Shown in pieces: positions 42,401 through 54,107 of a DNA stretch of 64,000 nt. A program made the position numbers and the translations under genes. Numbering within the stretch: position 1 is the stretch's first letter; each line of letters starts with the position of its first letter. The DNA is from Lithodes maja (lineage: Eukaryota > Arthropoda > Malacostraca > Decapoda > Lithodidae): NCBI GenBank assembly GCA_037953745.1, contig JBAKBP010003190.1, forward strand, positions 1 through 64,000, given 5' to 3'. The notes under the pieces were generated by a model. The model saw only the letters and a program-made list of their open reading frames with translations. It was not told where the DNA came from and ran no database searches.

Positions 42401-45400
42401 CTTTAGAGTATATTATATATAGAGTATAGAGTATATAGATTAATTATTATGATCTTTAGAGTATATTATATATAGAGTATAGAGTATATAGATTAATTAT
42501 TATGATCTTTAGAGTATATTATATATAGAGTATAGAGTATATAGATTAATTATTATGATCTTTAGAGTATATTATATATAGAGTATAGAGTATATAGATT
42601 AATTATTATGATCTTTAGAGTATATTATATATAGAGTATAGAGTATATAGATTAATTATTATGATCTTTAGAGTATATTATATATAGAGTATAGAGTATA
42701 TAGATTAATTATTATGATCTTTAGAGTATATTATATATAGAGTATAGAGTATATAGATTAATTATTATGATCTTTAGAGTATATTATATATAGAGTATAG
42801 AGTATATAGATTAATTATTATGATCTTTAGAGTATATTATATATAGAGTATAGAGTATATAGATTAATTATTATGATCTTTAGAGTATATTATATATAGA
42901 GTATAGAGTATATAGATTAATTATTATGATCTTTAGAGTATATTATATATTATAGAGTAGAGTATATAGATTAATTATTATGATCTTTAGAGTATATTAT
43001 ATATTATAGAGTAGAGTATATAGATTAATTATTATGATCTTTAGAGTATATTATATATTATAGAGTAGAGTATATAGATTAATTATTATGATCTTTAGAG
43101 TATATTATATATTATAGAGTAGAGTATATAGATTAATTATTATGATCTTTAGAGTATATTATATATTATAGAGTAGAGTATATAGATTAATTATTATGAT
43201 CTTTAGAGTATATTATATATTATAGAGTAGAGTATATAGATTAATTATTATGATCTTTAGAGTATATTATATATTATAGAGTAGAGTATATAGATTAATT
43301 ATTATGATCTTTAGAGTATATTATATATTATAGAGTAGAGTATATAGATTAATTATTATGATCTTTAGAGTATATTATATATTATAGAGTAGAGTATATA
43401 GATTAATTATTATGATCTTTAGAGTATATTATATATTATAGAGTAGAGTATATAGATTAATTATTATGATCTTTAGAGTATATTATATATTATAGAGTAG
43501 AGTATATAGATTAATTATTATGATCTTTAGAGTATATTATATTATAGAGTATAGAGTATATAGATTAATTATTATGATCTTTAGAGTATATTATATATAG
43601 AGTATAGAGTATATAGATTAATTATTATGATCTTTAGAGTATATTATATATAGAGTATAGAGTATATAGATTAATTATTATGATCTTTAGAGTATATTAT
43701 ATATTATAGAGTAGAGTATATAGATTAATTATTATGATCTTTAGAGTATATTATATATTATAGAGTAGAGTATATAGATTAATTATTATGATCTTTAGAG
43801 TATATTATATATTATAGAGTAGAGTATATAGATTAATTATTATGATCTTTAGTATATTATATATTATAGAGTAGAGTACCGGTATATAGATTAATTATTA
43901 TGATCTTTAGAGTATATTATATATAGAGTATAGAGTATATAGATTAATTATTATGATCTTTAGAGTATATTATATATAGAGTATAGAGTATATAGATTAA
44001 TTATTATGATCTTTAGAGTATATTATATATAGAGTATAGAGTATATAGATTAATTATTATGATCTTTAGAGTATATTATATATAGAGTATAGAGTATATA
44101 GATTAATTATTATGATCTTTAGAGTATATTATATATATAGAGTATAGAGTATATAGATTAATTATTATGATCTTTAGAGTATATTATATATAGAGTATAG
44201 AGTATATAGATTAATTATTATGATCTTTAGAGTATATTATATATTATAGAGTAGAGTATATAGATTAATTATTATGATCTTTAGAGTATATTATATATTA
44301 TAGAGTAGAGTATATAGATTAATTATTATGATCTTTAGAGTATATTATATATTATAGAGTAGAGTATATAGATTAATTATTATGATCTTTAGAGTATATT
44401 ATATATTATAGAGTAGAGTATATAGATTAATTATTATGATCTTTAGAGTATATTATATATAGAGTATAGAGTATATAGATTAATTATTATGATCTTTAGA
44501 GTATATTATATATAGAGTATAGAGTATATAGATTAATTATTATGATCTTTAGAGTATATTATATATAGAGTATAGAGTATATAGATTAATTATTATGATC
44601 TTTAGAGTATATTATATATAGAGTATAGAGTATATAGATTAATTATTATGATCTTTAGAGTATATTATATATAGAGTATAGAGTATATAGATTAATTATT
44701 ATGATCTTTAGAGTATATTATATATAGAGTATAGAGTATATAGATTAATTATTATGATCTTTAGAGTATATTATATATAGAGTATAGAGTATATAGATTA
44801 ATTATTATGATCTTTAGAGTATATTATATATAGAGTATAGAGTATATAGATTAATTATTATGATCTTTAGAGTATATTATATATAGAGTATAGAGTATAT
44901 AGATTAATTATTATGATCTTTAGAGTATATTATATATAGAGTATAGAGTATATAGATTAATTATTATGATCTTTAGAGTATATATTATATATTATAGAGT
45001 AGAGTATATAGATTAATTATTATGATCTTTAGAGTATATTATATATTATAGAGTAGAGTATATAGATTAATTATTATGATCTTTAGAGTATATTATATAT
45101 TATAGAGTAGAGTATATAGATTAATTATTATGATCTTTAGAGTATATTATATATTATAGAGTAGAGTATATAGATTAATTATTATGATCTTTAGAGTATA
45201 TTATATATTATAGAGTAGAGTATATAGATTAATTATTATGATCTTTAGAGTATATTATATATTATAGAGTAGAGTATATAGATTAATTATTATGATCTTT
45301 AGAGTATATTATATATAGAGTATAGAGTATATAGATTAATTATTATGATCTTTAGAGTATATTATATATAGAGTATAGAGTATATATATATATAGATTAA

Positions 45401-45410
45401 TTATTTATCT
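42395..45410. repeat. AT-rich satellite, 53/54-bp units, about 56 copies
   Basis: Unit starts GATCTTTAGAGTATATTATA and ends with TATATAGATTAATTATTAT. Two unit types occur: type A (53 bp, with TATATAGAGTATAGAG) and type B (54 bp, with TATATATTATAGAGTAGAG). They form blocks rather than mixing: A from 42395 to about 42930, B to about 43530, then alternating blocks to the end. A CCGGTA insertion marks one unit near 43880. Confidence 0.96.
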
Positions 45411-45571
45411 TCAAATATATCAACAAAATTTGTGGTGTTAAAATAACATTAAACCAAATTATTGAGATATACTGTACGTACAGGTCCTCCCGCTACACAG
45501 GATTATACCCAAAACAATCGTTTGTTATTATTTGCCCTATGAAAATCATTCATAATACTTGTCCACATTAA
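45411..45571. other. Satellite flank with one arm of a distant inverted repeat
   Basis: GTCCTCCCGCTACACAGGAT at 45484-45503 is the inverse of 38588-38607 (19 of 20 bases). Confidence 0.6.
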
Positions 45572-46068
45572 CCCTCCGGCCCCGGCTATGTATTATATAT
45601 ACTGTATATTCCTCGAAATCCGGGTGTTTTGGCCGAAAAACGTCTAGGCTAGGCTACCGTATATTCGTTAATCAGACTGCTTCCCGCATTCCCGCGCATC
45701 CCCAAGCGTAGCTGTGTTATTTACCTGTAGAATGGCATTAAGTAGAGCTCTCTAAGTCAACTGGGTGAGCTGTGATGATGATTTCATTGGAGATAACTTT
45801 ATGGCCAAACCAGCCACTTTACACCACTTTTCGATACTGAACAACAACATACAGGCACACACGAACAAGCGACGCTCTCCTTCTTGTGGCCGGAGATGCG
45901 GAGCGTCGTTCCAGCCGGCTGTTGTTTACATGCGTCGGACCGAGGCGTCGGACCGACGCCTCGCACACGAAGCTCACAGGCTTTCAACCACTGGTACAAT
46001 GTAGTACCACCCGGGTTCCTGGGGGCAAAAAATAATGGTACACGTGAGTACCAACCGGGTTTGAAGGG
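45572..46068. mobile_element. piggyBac-type MITE Y, copy 2 (497 bp)
   Basis: Flanked by TTAA at 45568-45571 and 46069-46072. Closely similar to 32488-32967 over the first ~380 bp. The last ~110 bp differ in sequence but keep two CCGGGTT-type words. An extra 13-bp CGTCGGACCGA-type duplication lies near 45935-45960. Confidence 0.82.
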
Positions 46069-46268
46069 TTAACATGGTGGTAAAAGATCAAATAATCGTT
46101 CTCTGAGTCCAAAAATCCATAAAAATATGATAATATGCTAACCGATTTATGTATTTCGGATAATTCTGGATATATAATTGGGAGGTTTGACGTACCTCCC
46201 AACCTACCAAATAGGAAAACCTACTATTTGGTAGTAGTCTTGGAAAATCCAATGTCAAGGCTATTAAC

Positions 46269-46499
46269 TAGCGGCTCGCTGGTGTAGTGACTAGCGTCTT
46301 GGACTTCCACCCAGAAGGCCCAGGATCGCGCCCACGCTCGGCGCATTAAAGGTTTTTCACAAGCACTTCAGTCGTTACCGTCCTCATGAGCAAAGGGATG
46401 GGATAGTAGTACAGGACCCCAATGGAAATACGCCTAATCGGCCTTATTGGGTTATCCTTAGCTGGTGCATGCGCTAGCTTTAAGTACTATTATTATTAT
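46269..46499 (+). mobile_element. tRNA-derived SINE with (ATT)n tail
   Basis: The head GCGGCTCGCTGGTGTAGTGA carries an A-box-like TGGTGTAGTGACTAGCG and a B-box-like GGATCGCGCCC (about 46323). The body ends in ACTATTATTATTATTAT. Possible target duplication: ATTAAC (46263-46268) against TATAAC (46500-46505). It landed at the border of MITE X, which explains why that X copy shows ATAA instead of TTAA on its left. The ATT tail matches that of the LINE at 3138-6500, a possible mobilising partner. Confidence 0.75.
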
Positions 46500-46504
46500 T
46501 ATAA

Positions 46505-47133
46505 CCCGGGAGCTGCGGGGAGACACTTAAGAGTTCCCCCGGCGGACTGCGGGAAGACTCTTGAGAGTAAGTAAAATAAAAAATCAACTTTTAACATCGA
46601 AAAAAAAAAAAAAAAAAATTTTTTATTTTTTTATTTTTTTATTTTTTTTTGGCCCCTGGGCCATGCAAAATCTCAGTCCTCTACCTCCCCTCCTTCCCCA
46701 CTTTCCTCCTCTCCTTCAGTTATCACCTATTTTCCCTATTATTCCCTTATTCTGAGGTATATTTTCGTGCTAACATTAGCGAGTTGCAAGCAGGGTGTTG
46801 TCATCACTGATGGCAAGCGAGTGCAAGAGAGAGCGAGAGAGTATCGATCGACTGTTGTCTCAGTGGCCTTGGGGGAAATTGGCGGGAAAGCAGTTTGCCT
46901 CACCATACATTATACAACTCGCGGGCTATATCTCCGATTTTGACCATCCAAACGCTGTTTTCACTCGTTTTATTGTTGTTTCAGGTTAATACCTTTATAA
47001 TCAACCCATAATAGGCGCATATGGATAATTATTAATGCTATTAATGGTACAATGAATATTTTAGTGACGGAAACACCTCAAATACGTCAGCACAGGGGGT
47101 CGTTTTCAATTACCCCCATGCGCACTTGTTAGG
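46505..47133 (+). mobile_element. piggyBac-type MITE X, uninterrupted copy (629 bp)
   Basis: Begins CCCGGGAGCTGCGGGGAGAC, ends TTGTTAGG, followed by TTAA at 47134-47137. Near-identical to the outer parts of 22087-28734. Contains GCTATTAATGGTAC, the empty site for X'. The insertion point is the TTAA of the terminal repeat, still empty in the opposite arm (55703-55706). Confidence 0.85.
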
Positions 47134-47467
47134 TTAACCTAATTGCAATGACGACTTGTCTATTTTGACTGCTGTGTCGTCATTCCAACCGCGGTTAAAA
47201 AGAAAACGTCTAGAGTCTACTCCTTATCTTGCTCTAGGAGACGTTGTACAGTAACCAAAACTACCACCGAAGGTGAAAAAAGCATGGAAGAGAAGAAAAA
47301 GGGGTTTACCTTAGTTACCGCTTAAGGCCCATCCCGTGTTCCGTCATGTGCAGATCCCTGTCGAACGTGCGCATGAGCGACCCTCTCTTGTCATCACATC
47401 TCACGTCAGCAGAAGAACGCGGATGGGCAGGGGTCCGGCGTGAGGGAGGGTATTATGTACCGGTACG

Positions 47468-47575
47468 TTGGATTTTCCAAGACTACTACCAAATCCTATT
47501 TGGTAGGTTGGAGGTACGTCAAACCTCCCAATTTGTTAGTAGTCTTGGCAAATCCAACGTCAAGGCTGCATAACA
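47468..47575 (+). repeat. Internal complementary region (ICR) of the decayed DIRS-like element
   Basis: Read on the plus strand it consists of the element's 3' terminal sequence (TTGGATTTTCCAAGACTACT ... GGTACGTCAAACCTCCCAA) followed directly by its 5' terminal sequence (TTTGTTAGTAGTCTTGGCAA ... GTCAAGGCT), both as they read on the element's coding (minus) strand. It is thus the complement of the circle junction. Differences from the 3' end are a 10-bp gap and one base. Confidence 0.75.
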
Positions 47576-48283
47576 AATAGGAGGAGGACATCCAAGCCCA
47601 ACATACCAAAAAAAACAATGCATAAAACAAAATTATGAATGACAAAGACACAATTTAAACAAGAGAGTTTAATAAAAGAGTGAAAAAATGAGGAGTAGCT
47701 AAAAAGAACAGTTTTAACACATGCCCGTCATTCATAGTAATGCAAAAACATAGACTTGTCTTAAACCAAAAGGGTACTGTACCCAAAATCCCTTTTCTTC
47801 CAAAACCAACAAAAACACTGAACACAAGAATTGGTGATGGGCTGGTCTATCAGAGTGAGAACTGAGCGATCTCTGCCATACCCATAGCTTACTCTGACTG
47901 TTCCTTTTACTTATATATTTTCTAGATCTCAAGTGACGGCGACTCTTGCGTGGATTGACCTCCTAATCTACCAAGATTGGAAGCCAAAGCGTCACATCTT
48001 TCCTTTGCCCCTCAACTTTCTCTTCATAATTGCTGAGGGGCACAGGGCCCTGGGTGGGGCTTTGGTTTCCCGGGCGTTTCCGCGCCCTCCTCAGCTCCCC
48101 GCCATGGAGTGGCTTTCGGTCACCCAGGCTTTATTGTGGTCGGCGGGGAGGGTTCTGTGGGGGGCGCTCGGTTGTGGCCTTGGCCTTGCTCGGGGCCTTG
48201 GGGCTGTTCGGCCAGGCAGCTTGGGGAAAAACAACAACAACAACAACAACAACAAAACACAATTTTCAATGTGGCAAAAACAC
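47576..48283. other. 3' untranslated part of the decayed DIRS-like element
   Basis: AT-rich to about 48000, then GC-rich. Contains a (CAA)n microsatellite at 48229-48257. No gene. Confidence 0.5.
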
Positions 48284-48340
48284 TTATGTACTGGAATAAT
48301 ACATAATCCCAAACTTGCAATCCAGTGTTGCAAACCCGTA

Positions 48341-48364
48341 CACCCCCCCCCCCCCCCCCCCCCC
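48341..48364. repeat. Poly-C/poly-G tract after the recombinase remnant
   Basis: A run of about 24 C on the plus strand, followed by TTCGTCAAATAAAACAAAGG. The intact copy has the same arrangement at 57240-57256 (C-run, then TTTGTGAAAATAAACAAAAG), so the tract is a shared 3' feature. Confidence 0.8.
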
Positions 48365-48980
48365 CTTCGTCAAATAAAACAAAGGAAAAGAACGAGGGAC
48401 AAGGAGGGAAGACCAGGGATCTTCGCCAGAGCACCAGGAAACACGACCCCCGAGAGCAATCACCGGCCGAGGGGGGTCGAAACTGGACACGGAGAGGTAG
48501 GAGGAGATGAAGGAATTGATAGAAGACCACAAAACCGCTGAGGCGATGGCAGGTAAGGATCGACGTGGCAGGAACCGGAAGGAGGCAGCAAAGGATCTGA
48601 CATCGTGCGCAGAACCCCTATAAACAGGGTGACGGGCACGAACGGTCCGACAAACGTGGTGGCCCATCTGCACCTGCGAGAGCTCCCACCCGTCCGAGGA
48701 GACACCCACACAGCAGTACTCGAAGGCGGCGCCACAGACGCAACAGAGGAGTGCAAGGCTGACACCGGGCACAACACATGGCGAGGATGCCCACGCCGTA
48801 AAGCCTGGACGGGGAAAGGCTGGAAAACGGGGGCCTCTCTCCCATGCGTGGTAACAAAAGGAGGGGAGGAGGCGAACGAGACGCCATGCAAGGACGGGGA
48901 GAATCGCACGCAGTCCCGGGGCCGTGACAATGCCGCTAGTGCAGACACCCGATCCCCAGTGGCCAGAGCGACAAGGAAGA

Positions 48981-49292
48981 GTGGACGCCCGAGCAACGGA
49001 ACCGGCGTAGCGGCCCTTGTATATGTGGGTGAAGCCAGAAGGACCAGAGCCCGCCCCAGATCCCACTGTGGAGGGACCTGGCACGGAGACGGTCGATCCC
49101 GGAAGGCAGCCGTCAGGAAGGAATCCAGCTCCTGCGGTGGACGCCCGAGCAACGGAACCGGCGTAGCGGCCCTTGTATATGTGGGTGAAGCCAGAAGGAC
49201 CAGAGCCCGCCCCAGATCCCACTGTGGAGGGACCTGGCGCGGAGACGGTCGATCCCGGAAGGCAGCCGTCAGGAAGGAATCCAGCTCCTGCG
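48981..49292. repeat. 156-bp tandem duplication
   Basis: GTGGACGCCCGAGCAACGGA starts at 48981 and again at 49137. The two copies differ at very few positions. 156 bp is 52 codons. Confidence 0.92.
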
Positions 49293-49609
49293 GCGGAACG
49301 ACCAGCCCAGCGACGGACCCAAAGACCCCCGGACGGCAGACAAGTGGGTACGTATAGCGTCGACTTGAAAGTGACGTGTACGGAAGAGGTGAAACAAGGA
49401 GCGTAGGACGAGGGAAGGAGAGCCAACTGGCAGGCGAGTGTCCTGTAGCCACCTAGTAAAAGACCTCCAGCGGGACCCATAAGTCCCCCAAGGAGAAGAC
49501 GGCCAGGAACGCTGCAGGAAGTCAGTCAGGGCCCGGCCGGGGACTGGGAGCCACCGTGCCTCATGAACAAGCACGATGCGAATGCCAACGAGGTCCGCAG
49601 GTCCCCAAC

Positions 49610-51250
49610 CTAGCTCGAGTGGAAGCCGGAGACAGGTAGAGGGACCGGACTCAGGCACCACCGCGGCAACCGGGCGTACCAAGCCCGTGCCGGCCACAGA
49701 GGCGCGAGGAGCCAGACGCAGCCGCGGTACAGCCGCAGCCTCGCGAGGACTGGGCACATCAACAGCGCGTCTGGTGGCGGAAAGACGTATATCGACCGCC
49801 ACCTGTACCAGGCTACCATGAAAGCGTCCGGACCCCCCCCGGAGCGCGAGGCCGGAGGAGAGGTCCAGAGGCAACTGGCGCGGCACCCCCGATGCGAACA
49901 AGGCGACCTCCGGAACACCTCAGGAAGCCGCGAGGTCGGCGAACACAGACCGTTGCATCGCCCATTCTACAAGAATGCCCTGCCCTCTCGACGGGCGGCC
50001 GCCCACAGGGTGGCAGGCCCGGGCAGGGAGGAGGCATGCAAGGAGAAGGGGTGTCGGTCCGCGAGGAAGAACAACTCCACTGAGACCCCCAAGAGAGTCA
50101 ACGACCTGGAGGACCCCCGCATTAGGAAACAGTGGACAGCTGTCTGAGTGTCCAACCCGAAGGCCACCGACTTACCCCGAAGGGCCAGCGCGTGGTCCCG
50201 CAGGAAGAACAAAGGAACCAACAGTCCGAGGGCATAGACGGGTAAGTGGAGGGAGACCCACCCATCCGCCGGGAAGTGGACGTCCCAGGTTCGATCGGGA
50301 ACCTCACCCAACCTCGCCCGACGTATCTGTGTCTACCCAGACCGTCGGCGGGGGGGCGGTCCAGGGCACAGCCGCAGAGAGCGCGCCCCGACCAACCCAG
50401 CGACCGAAGCGTCTGCGAACGGTACGCGGGAGCGGCAGGAGCCGATCCATAGGGGCAACGGAAACACCGCGGTGCCCATGAGGAGGAGGCGGCGTAGCCA
50501 GAGGCTCCCTAAGGGAAGGGGCAGAGCGGCCCAATGCAGCGAACCCACGAGCGAGTCCCAGAGCCACCCCGGGAGGGAGACCGAGTGCAACACGGCGCAG
50601 ACCCCTTCCACCGAAGGTGCACCACGGCCGGCAGACCCCGGGTCACCGTAGCGCCGGACAAAACCCATGCGAGACCGACCCATGGCACGACACGCGACGG
50701 GGTCAAGTGGGACTCGGGAACATCGATGGGGAACCCCAACCGTGCGACGTGGCGAACGACTGTGAGGGCGTCGCGTACGCACAGTCCGAGGGCTTCGGAA
50801 ACTACCAACCAATCGGCCAAGGAAAACAGGAGCTGGAGCCCGCCCCTGAGGAGAGGACCCAGAGCCTGTCCCACCAGTGCGGAGAAGATCCGCGGCGCGA
50901 TGTGGAGACCGAAGGGAAGGCCGGCGAACAGGAACACACGATCGGAAGTCCGAACGGCCAAGAATCGCCGGAATCGAGGATGGAGAGGAACGAGCCAAGA
51001 CGCATCCTGGAGGGCCAGCGACACTAACCACGACAGAGGGCGCAGGGCCAGGCGTACCTGGGGTACCGGCAGCATCCGAAACCGTGTGTGCACGATGCGC
51101 CCGGTGAGGGCCGACAGAGCCACCACCGGGCGCATCGCGTCGCAGTCCTACTTCGGTACCAGAAAGACACGGGAGAGGAAAACCGGGTGACCGGCGGGCA
51201 ACTCCCTCGACGATACCCTGCCCGTGCATAGATGTGAACACGTGGGCCAC
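49610..51250 (-). pseudogene. Reverse transcriptase/RNase H, broken (DIRS-like)
   Basis: Alignable with the intact pol at 58223-60148 across several frames: FLSRVFLVPK (near 51150), MRPVVALSALTG, QVRLALRPLSW, LPFGLHIAPRIF, and LLFSLADWLVVSE where the intact copy has the catalytic YLDDWLVV. The active site has therefore lost its first Asp (LADW). Then come WDSLVGSLHW, RNase H blocks PPPTVWVDTDTSG and LALRGKSVAF, and the DIRS-specific block GGPDAFMVAWYRWRSIYVFPPPDA (read in parts near 49770-49840). At least three frame changes and a lost catalytic residue mark it as dead. Confidence 0.78.
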
Positions 51251-51534
51251 CCCAGAAGAGATGGGCCGGCGTCGGTGACAAGAGCGGAGTGGGGGTCTGG
51301 ACGTCCACCTCCAGGGGAGACCCCTCCGCGCAATCCGCCGCCCCCAACGTCCCTCGCGACCACCGAGGGGCGCAAGGGCGAAAACAACCCGTGGGAGCTC
51401 CCGAGAGGAGGGGAGCGACCCGGGCGGCCAGGCGAGAAGGAGAACAAGGAGACCGACCCAGAGAACCTACACATTGTTGTGACGTGGAGGTACCCCCGGT
51501 ACGGTCCGTGCGGGCATGAGCGCCACGTTGACCT

Positions 51535-54107
51535 CTACCCCCCCCCCCCCAACTTCGTCGAAAAGGGCGGGCCACCCCAACCCCTGGCCGGCGCGGGGCT
51601 GACCCCGGCGAAGGGGCGGCCGGAAGTGGAAGGCCGGCCAGCCCCGACACGGCGGGGATGAAAAGGGGGCAAGAACAGAAAGGCGAGGCGGAACTGACGC
51701 ACTGGCCTGGAACGTCCCTGTCCTGCGCCCGTGCATGGCGGCAGCACTTGCAGCAGCACCCCGAAGAGGACCGGCAGAAGGACGGGACTGAGAAGATCCC
51801 GCTCGCGACACAGCACGTCGTTGCGCGTCGTAAGCAGGGCCCGCCGATAGAGAAGCGTAGCGGCCCCAAGCATCCCGCGCAAAAAAGCCCCGACGGAGAG
51901 AGCGTAGAGTACAACAAACCCTGATGAATATCCAAGGGGGCTGTCCGGCAGAACGAGGACCGTACCGTCCGGCGTTGCCGAGGTGCCACGCACAAAACCG
52001 CCTTCAGCTCGGGAACCAAAGACACCGCGAGCCGAAGGGGATCCGCCGAGCGCGGCCCAAACCCTCGCGAAGATCGCCTGGTGCAGACGCCGCGATAAGC
52101 CGCAGGTGGTGAACAGAAGGCTGGAGGGAACCAAAAGACAAGAGAAGAAGTTCGGCACCCACCGCCGCAAGGGAAAAACCCTGTCGACAGAGGACTGAAC
52201 TAGGTGAGAGAAGAACGGGGTAGCAAGAGAACAAAGTTCAAGAACGGGCGCGCTGAACCAGGACCAGAACGCGCCGTCCAACCCGCCGACAGACACAAGA
52301 GGAGGCAAAAGCAGTGACGATGCCGGGGGAGGGACTGAAGGAGAGCCGGCGACGGAACGGCCGGCGAAGCCGAAGGCCTCAGCAAACCAGGCCCCCAATG
52401 GGAGAGGGTGGACGAGCAAGATGGCGAAGCCAGGCGTACCGTCGTCGCACAAACCCGTCCCATAGGAGGACAGTCCCGTCAACACAGCCAGGGACTGAAC
52501 ATCCTGAAGGATGTCCCGGCGGCTGAAGTCTGACCAGAGCGTAGGCCTGCAGAAGGGAGGGGGACCGTAGCAGGGGTAGGTAGGGTGAGGCGCTGAGGGT
52601 GTGTCACCGCCAAGAAGCGCGATAAGAGGGAGTCTTGCATCGACTCCAAGCGCCTGTCGATGCGTGACATAATCCACCCCTGCATAGCCGACAATTGATC
52701 CGAGAGAGGCGACCCCTCCCCCCCCCCCCCTCCCAGAATGGTCGGCCCGCAGGGGTGAGTGGGAGCAAGATCCACGACACGAACGAGCAGAGTCGCGGCC
52801 CAAGGAAGGCGAGCGACCACGGTTGTGTCGCCGCTGAGGGACCCGTCCGTGAACACGAACGCCCGAGGGGGAAACAGCATCATCCCCCTCGTCCAGCGAC
52901 ACGGCAGCCCCTGAGAAAGGGGACCCCGAAACCACGCTAGACCCCACCGAGCCAAGAGGAGGGGTACCCCCGTGGCGAGACGGTAAGTGAAGGTCAGGGA
53001 GAGAAGAAGGAGGAGGAGCAGGACGACGGGAGGGGGAAGGCTGGCCGGGTGAAAAGACAGCATGTGGTGTTCCCAGGCGGTCGCCCATCCAAGTACGAAC
53101 CAGACCCTACGTTGCTTAACTTCGCCGATCGGACGAGAAGCGGTGCATTCAACGTGGCATGGCCGTTGGCTGAAAAGAGGTCAGAAGGAGCCGCGGGGGG
53201 GAAACAGAGCAAGGATCCCCGGGGCAGAGAGAACAGGGCGCCCGACACCGAGGCGGAGGAGGGAGGAACTGCCACCGTGGGACGAGACCGTGAAGGAAGA
53301 ATAGGCACCGAAGCAGGTGAAGTAGGAGGAGAAGCAACTACATCCTGGCGGACCCTCCTGGACGGTGTAGGAGGAGGGAGCAGAGGGCCAGCTACAGCCT
53401 GAACCTCCGCGCGCGTAGAGGACAAAGGAAGAGGACGTCGTACGAGCAGGGGAAGCGGGCAGAAGGTAGGAGAGCCCCGACCCGGAGAGGCCAGGGGAGG
53501 GCGCACAGGGGCAGAGCCGCTAACCCCAGCCTCAGGGCGAGAACCATGACGAGGGCGATGGGCGCCGTCAAGGCAATCAGGAGGACAACGAGGGGCAGGA
53601 GAGGACGGGCGACGAGGCAAGCGAGAGCGTGGACGGAGCAGGGGATCCCCCCGACGATGTGACGACCGGCTGCGGGACCCAGGGGAGAGGGCCAGGCGAA
53701 CGGCCTTCAGTCGGGTCAGGGATACCCAGGGCGACGCGGATCCGGGCGGCAACAAAGGCCGGGGAACGGTGGCCCACAGTCCAAAAGTGGCGGGAGACTA
53801 TCGCCCACACCGACTGAAGGGAAGCAGAGGCCACTGCCGCCACCGAGGAACCAGGGCTATGGTGCACCACATCCACCAGGGCCAGACACGGGCCACACAG
53901 AGCAGGGAGGTAGGCCGTAGAGGACACACAGAGCGAGTGGCGCAAGCAGGACTTGTGGCTCTCCAAGCACGGGGAGCGACAACCAAGGCGAAAGCAAGGC
54001 AGCCTACCTGCACTGGAAGAACACACACCATAATCAGCACGTCGAAGGAGTAAGTGGAGAGAATGTCCAAGAAGAACCAGGGAAGGAGCATGGGGAAACA
54101 GGAACAC
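51535..54107 (-). pseudogene. Gag-like region of the decayed DIRS-like element
   Basis: The position upstream of pol, Ser/Pro/Arg-rich composition and long but frame-broken open stretches (such as 51535-53088 and 52994-53755) correspond to the gag frame of the intact copy at 60166-62769. Residue-level similarity is weak, so the call rests mainly on location. It is interrupted by a 5S rRNA retrocopy at 53058-53170, which the open frame happens to read through. Poly-C runs at about 51538-51550 and 52717-52730 add further ambiguity. Confidence 0.5.
53058..53170 (-). rRNA. 5S rRNA retrocopy (near full length, with 8-bp flanking repeats)
   Basis: The minus strand from 53170 begins GCCAACGGCCATGCCACGTT and aligns without gaps to metazoan 5S rRNA over about 110 nt, including TCTCGTCCGATC, the internal promoter A box AAGTTAAGCAACGT, and the C box GGATGGGCGACCGCCTGGGA with AACACC. 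Only the last bases of the 3' stem diverge or are lost. TGAAAAGA occurs on both sides (53050-53057 and 53171-53178), a perfect 8-bp duplication that suggests retroposition. On the minus strand the downstream repeat supplies a TTTT terminator, so polymerase III transcription is conceivable. It lies inside the gag-like region of the decayed DIRS-like element. Alternatives are a 5S-derived SINE head (no tail seen) or a true dispersed 5S gene. Confidence 0.85.

Larger units (their letters stand above)
48284..49901 (-). pseudogene. Tyrosine recombinase, broken (DIRS-like)
   Basis: The recombinase can be followed through three frames. The N-terminal part (49901-49290) shows TYGSRWRSFTRWLQDTRLPV, aligning with TKRQYHSHWQAFTSW of the intact copy. 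The middle (about 48990-48850) shows LVALATGDRVSALAALSR, with the catalytic Arg. The C-terminal part (about 48600-48470) shows SAHDVRSFAASFRFL, with the H-x-x-R pair, and ISSYLSV, with the nucleophilic Tyr. All catalytic residues survive but are no longer in one frame. A 156-bp tandem duplication (48981-49292) adds an in-frame copy of 52 residues inside the domain. A poly-G tract on the coding strand (48341-48364) follows the gene. Confidence 0.78.

Noticed and set aside
48605..49357. Plus-strand open frames in the GC-rich DIRS remnant (such as 48605-49357 and 50534-51190)
   Set aside because: High GC gives few stop codons; the minus-strand translations match RT, RNase H and recombinase, the plus-strand ones match nothing.
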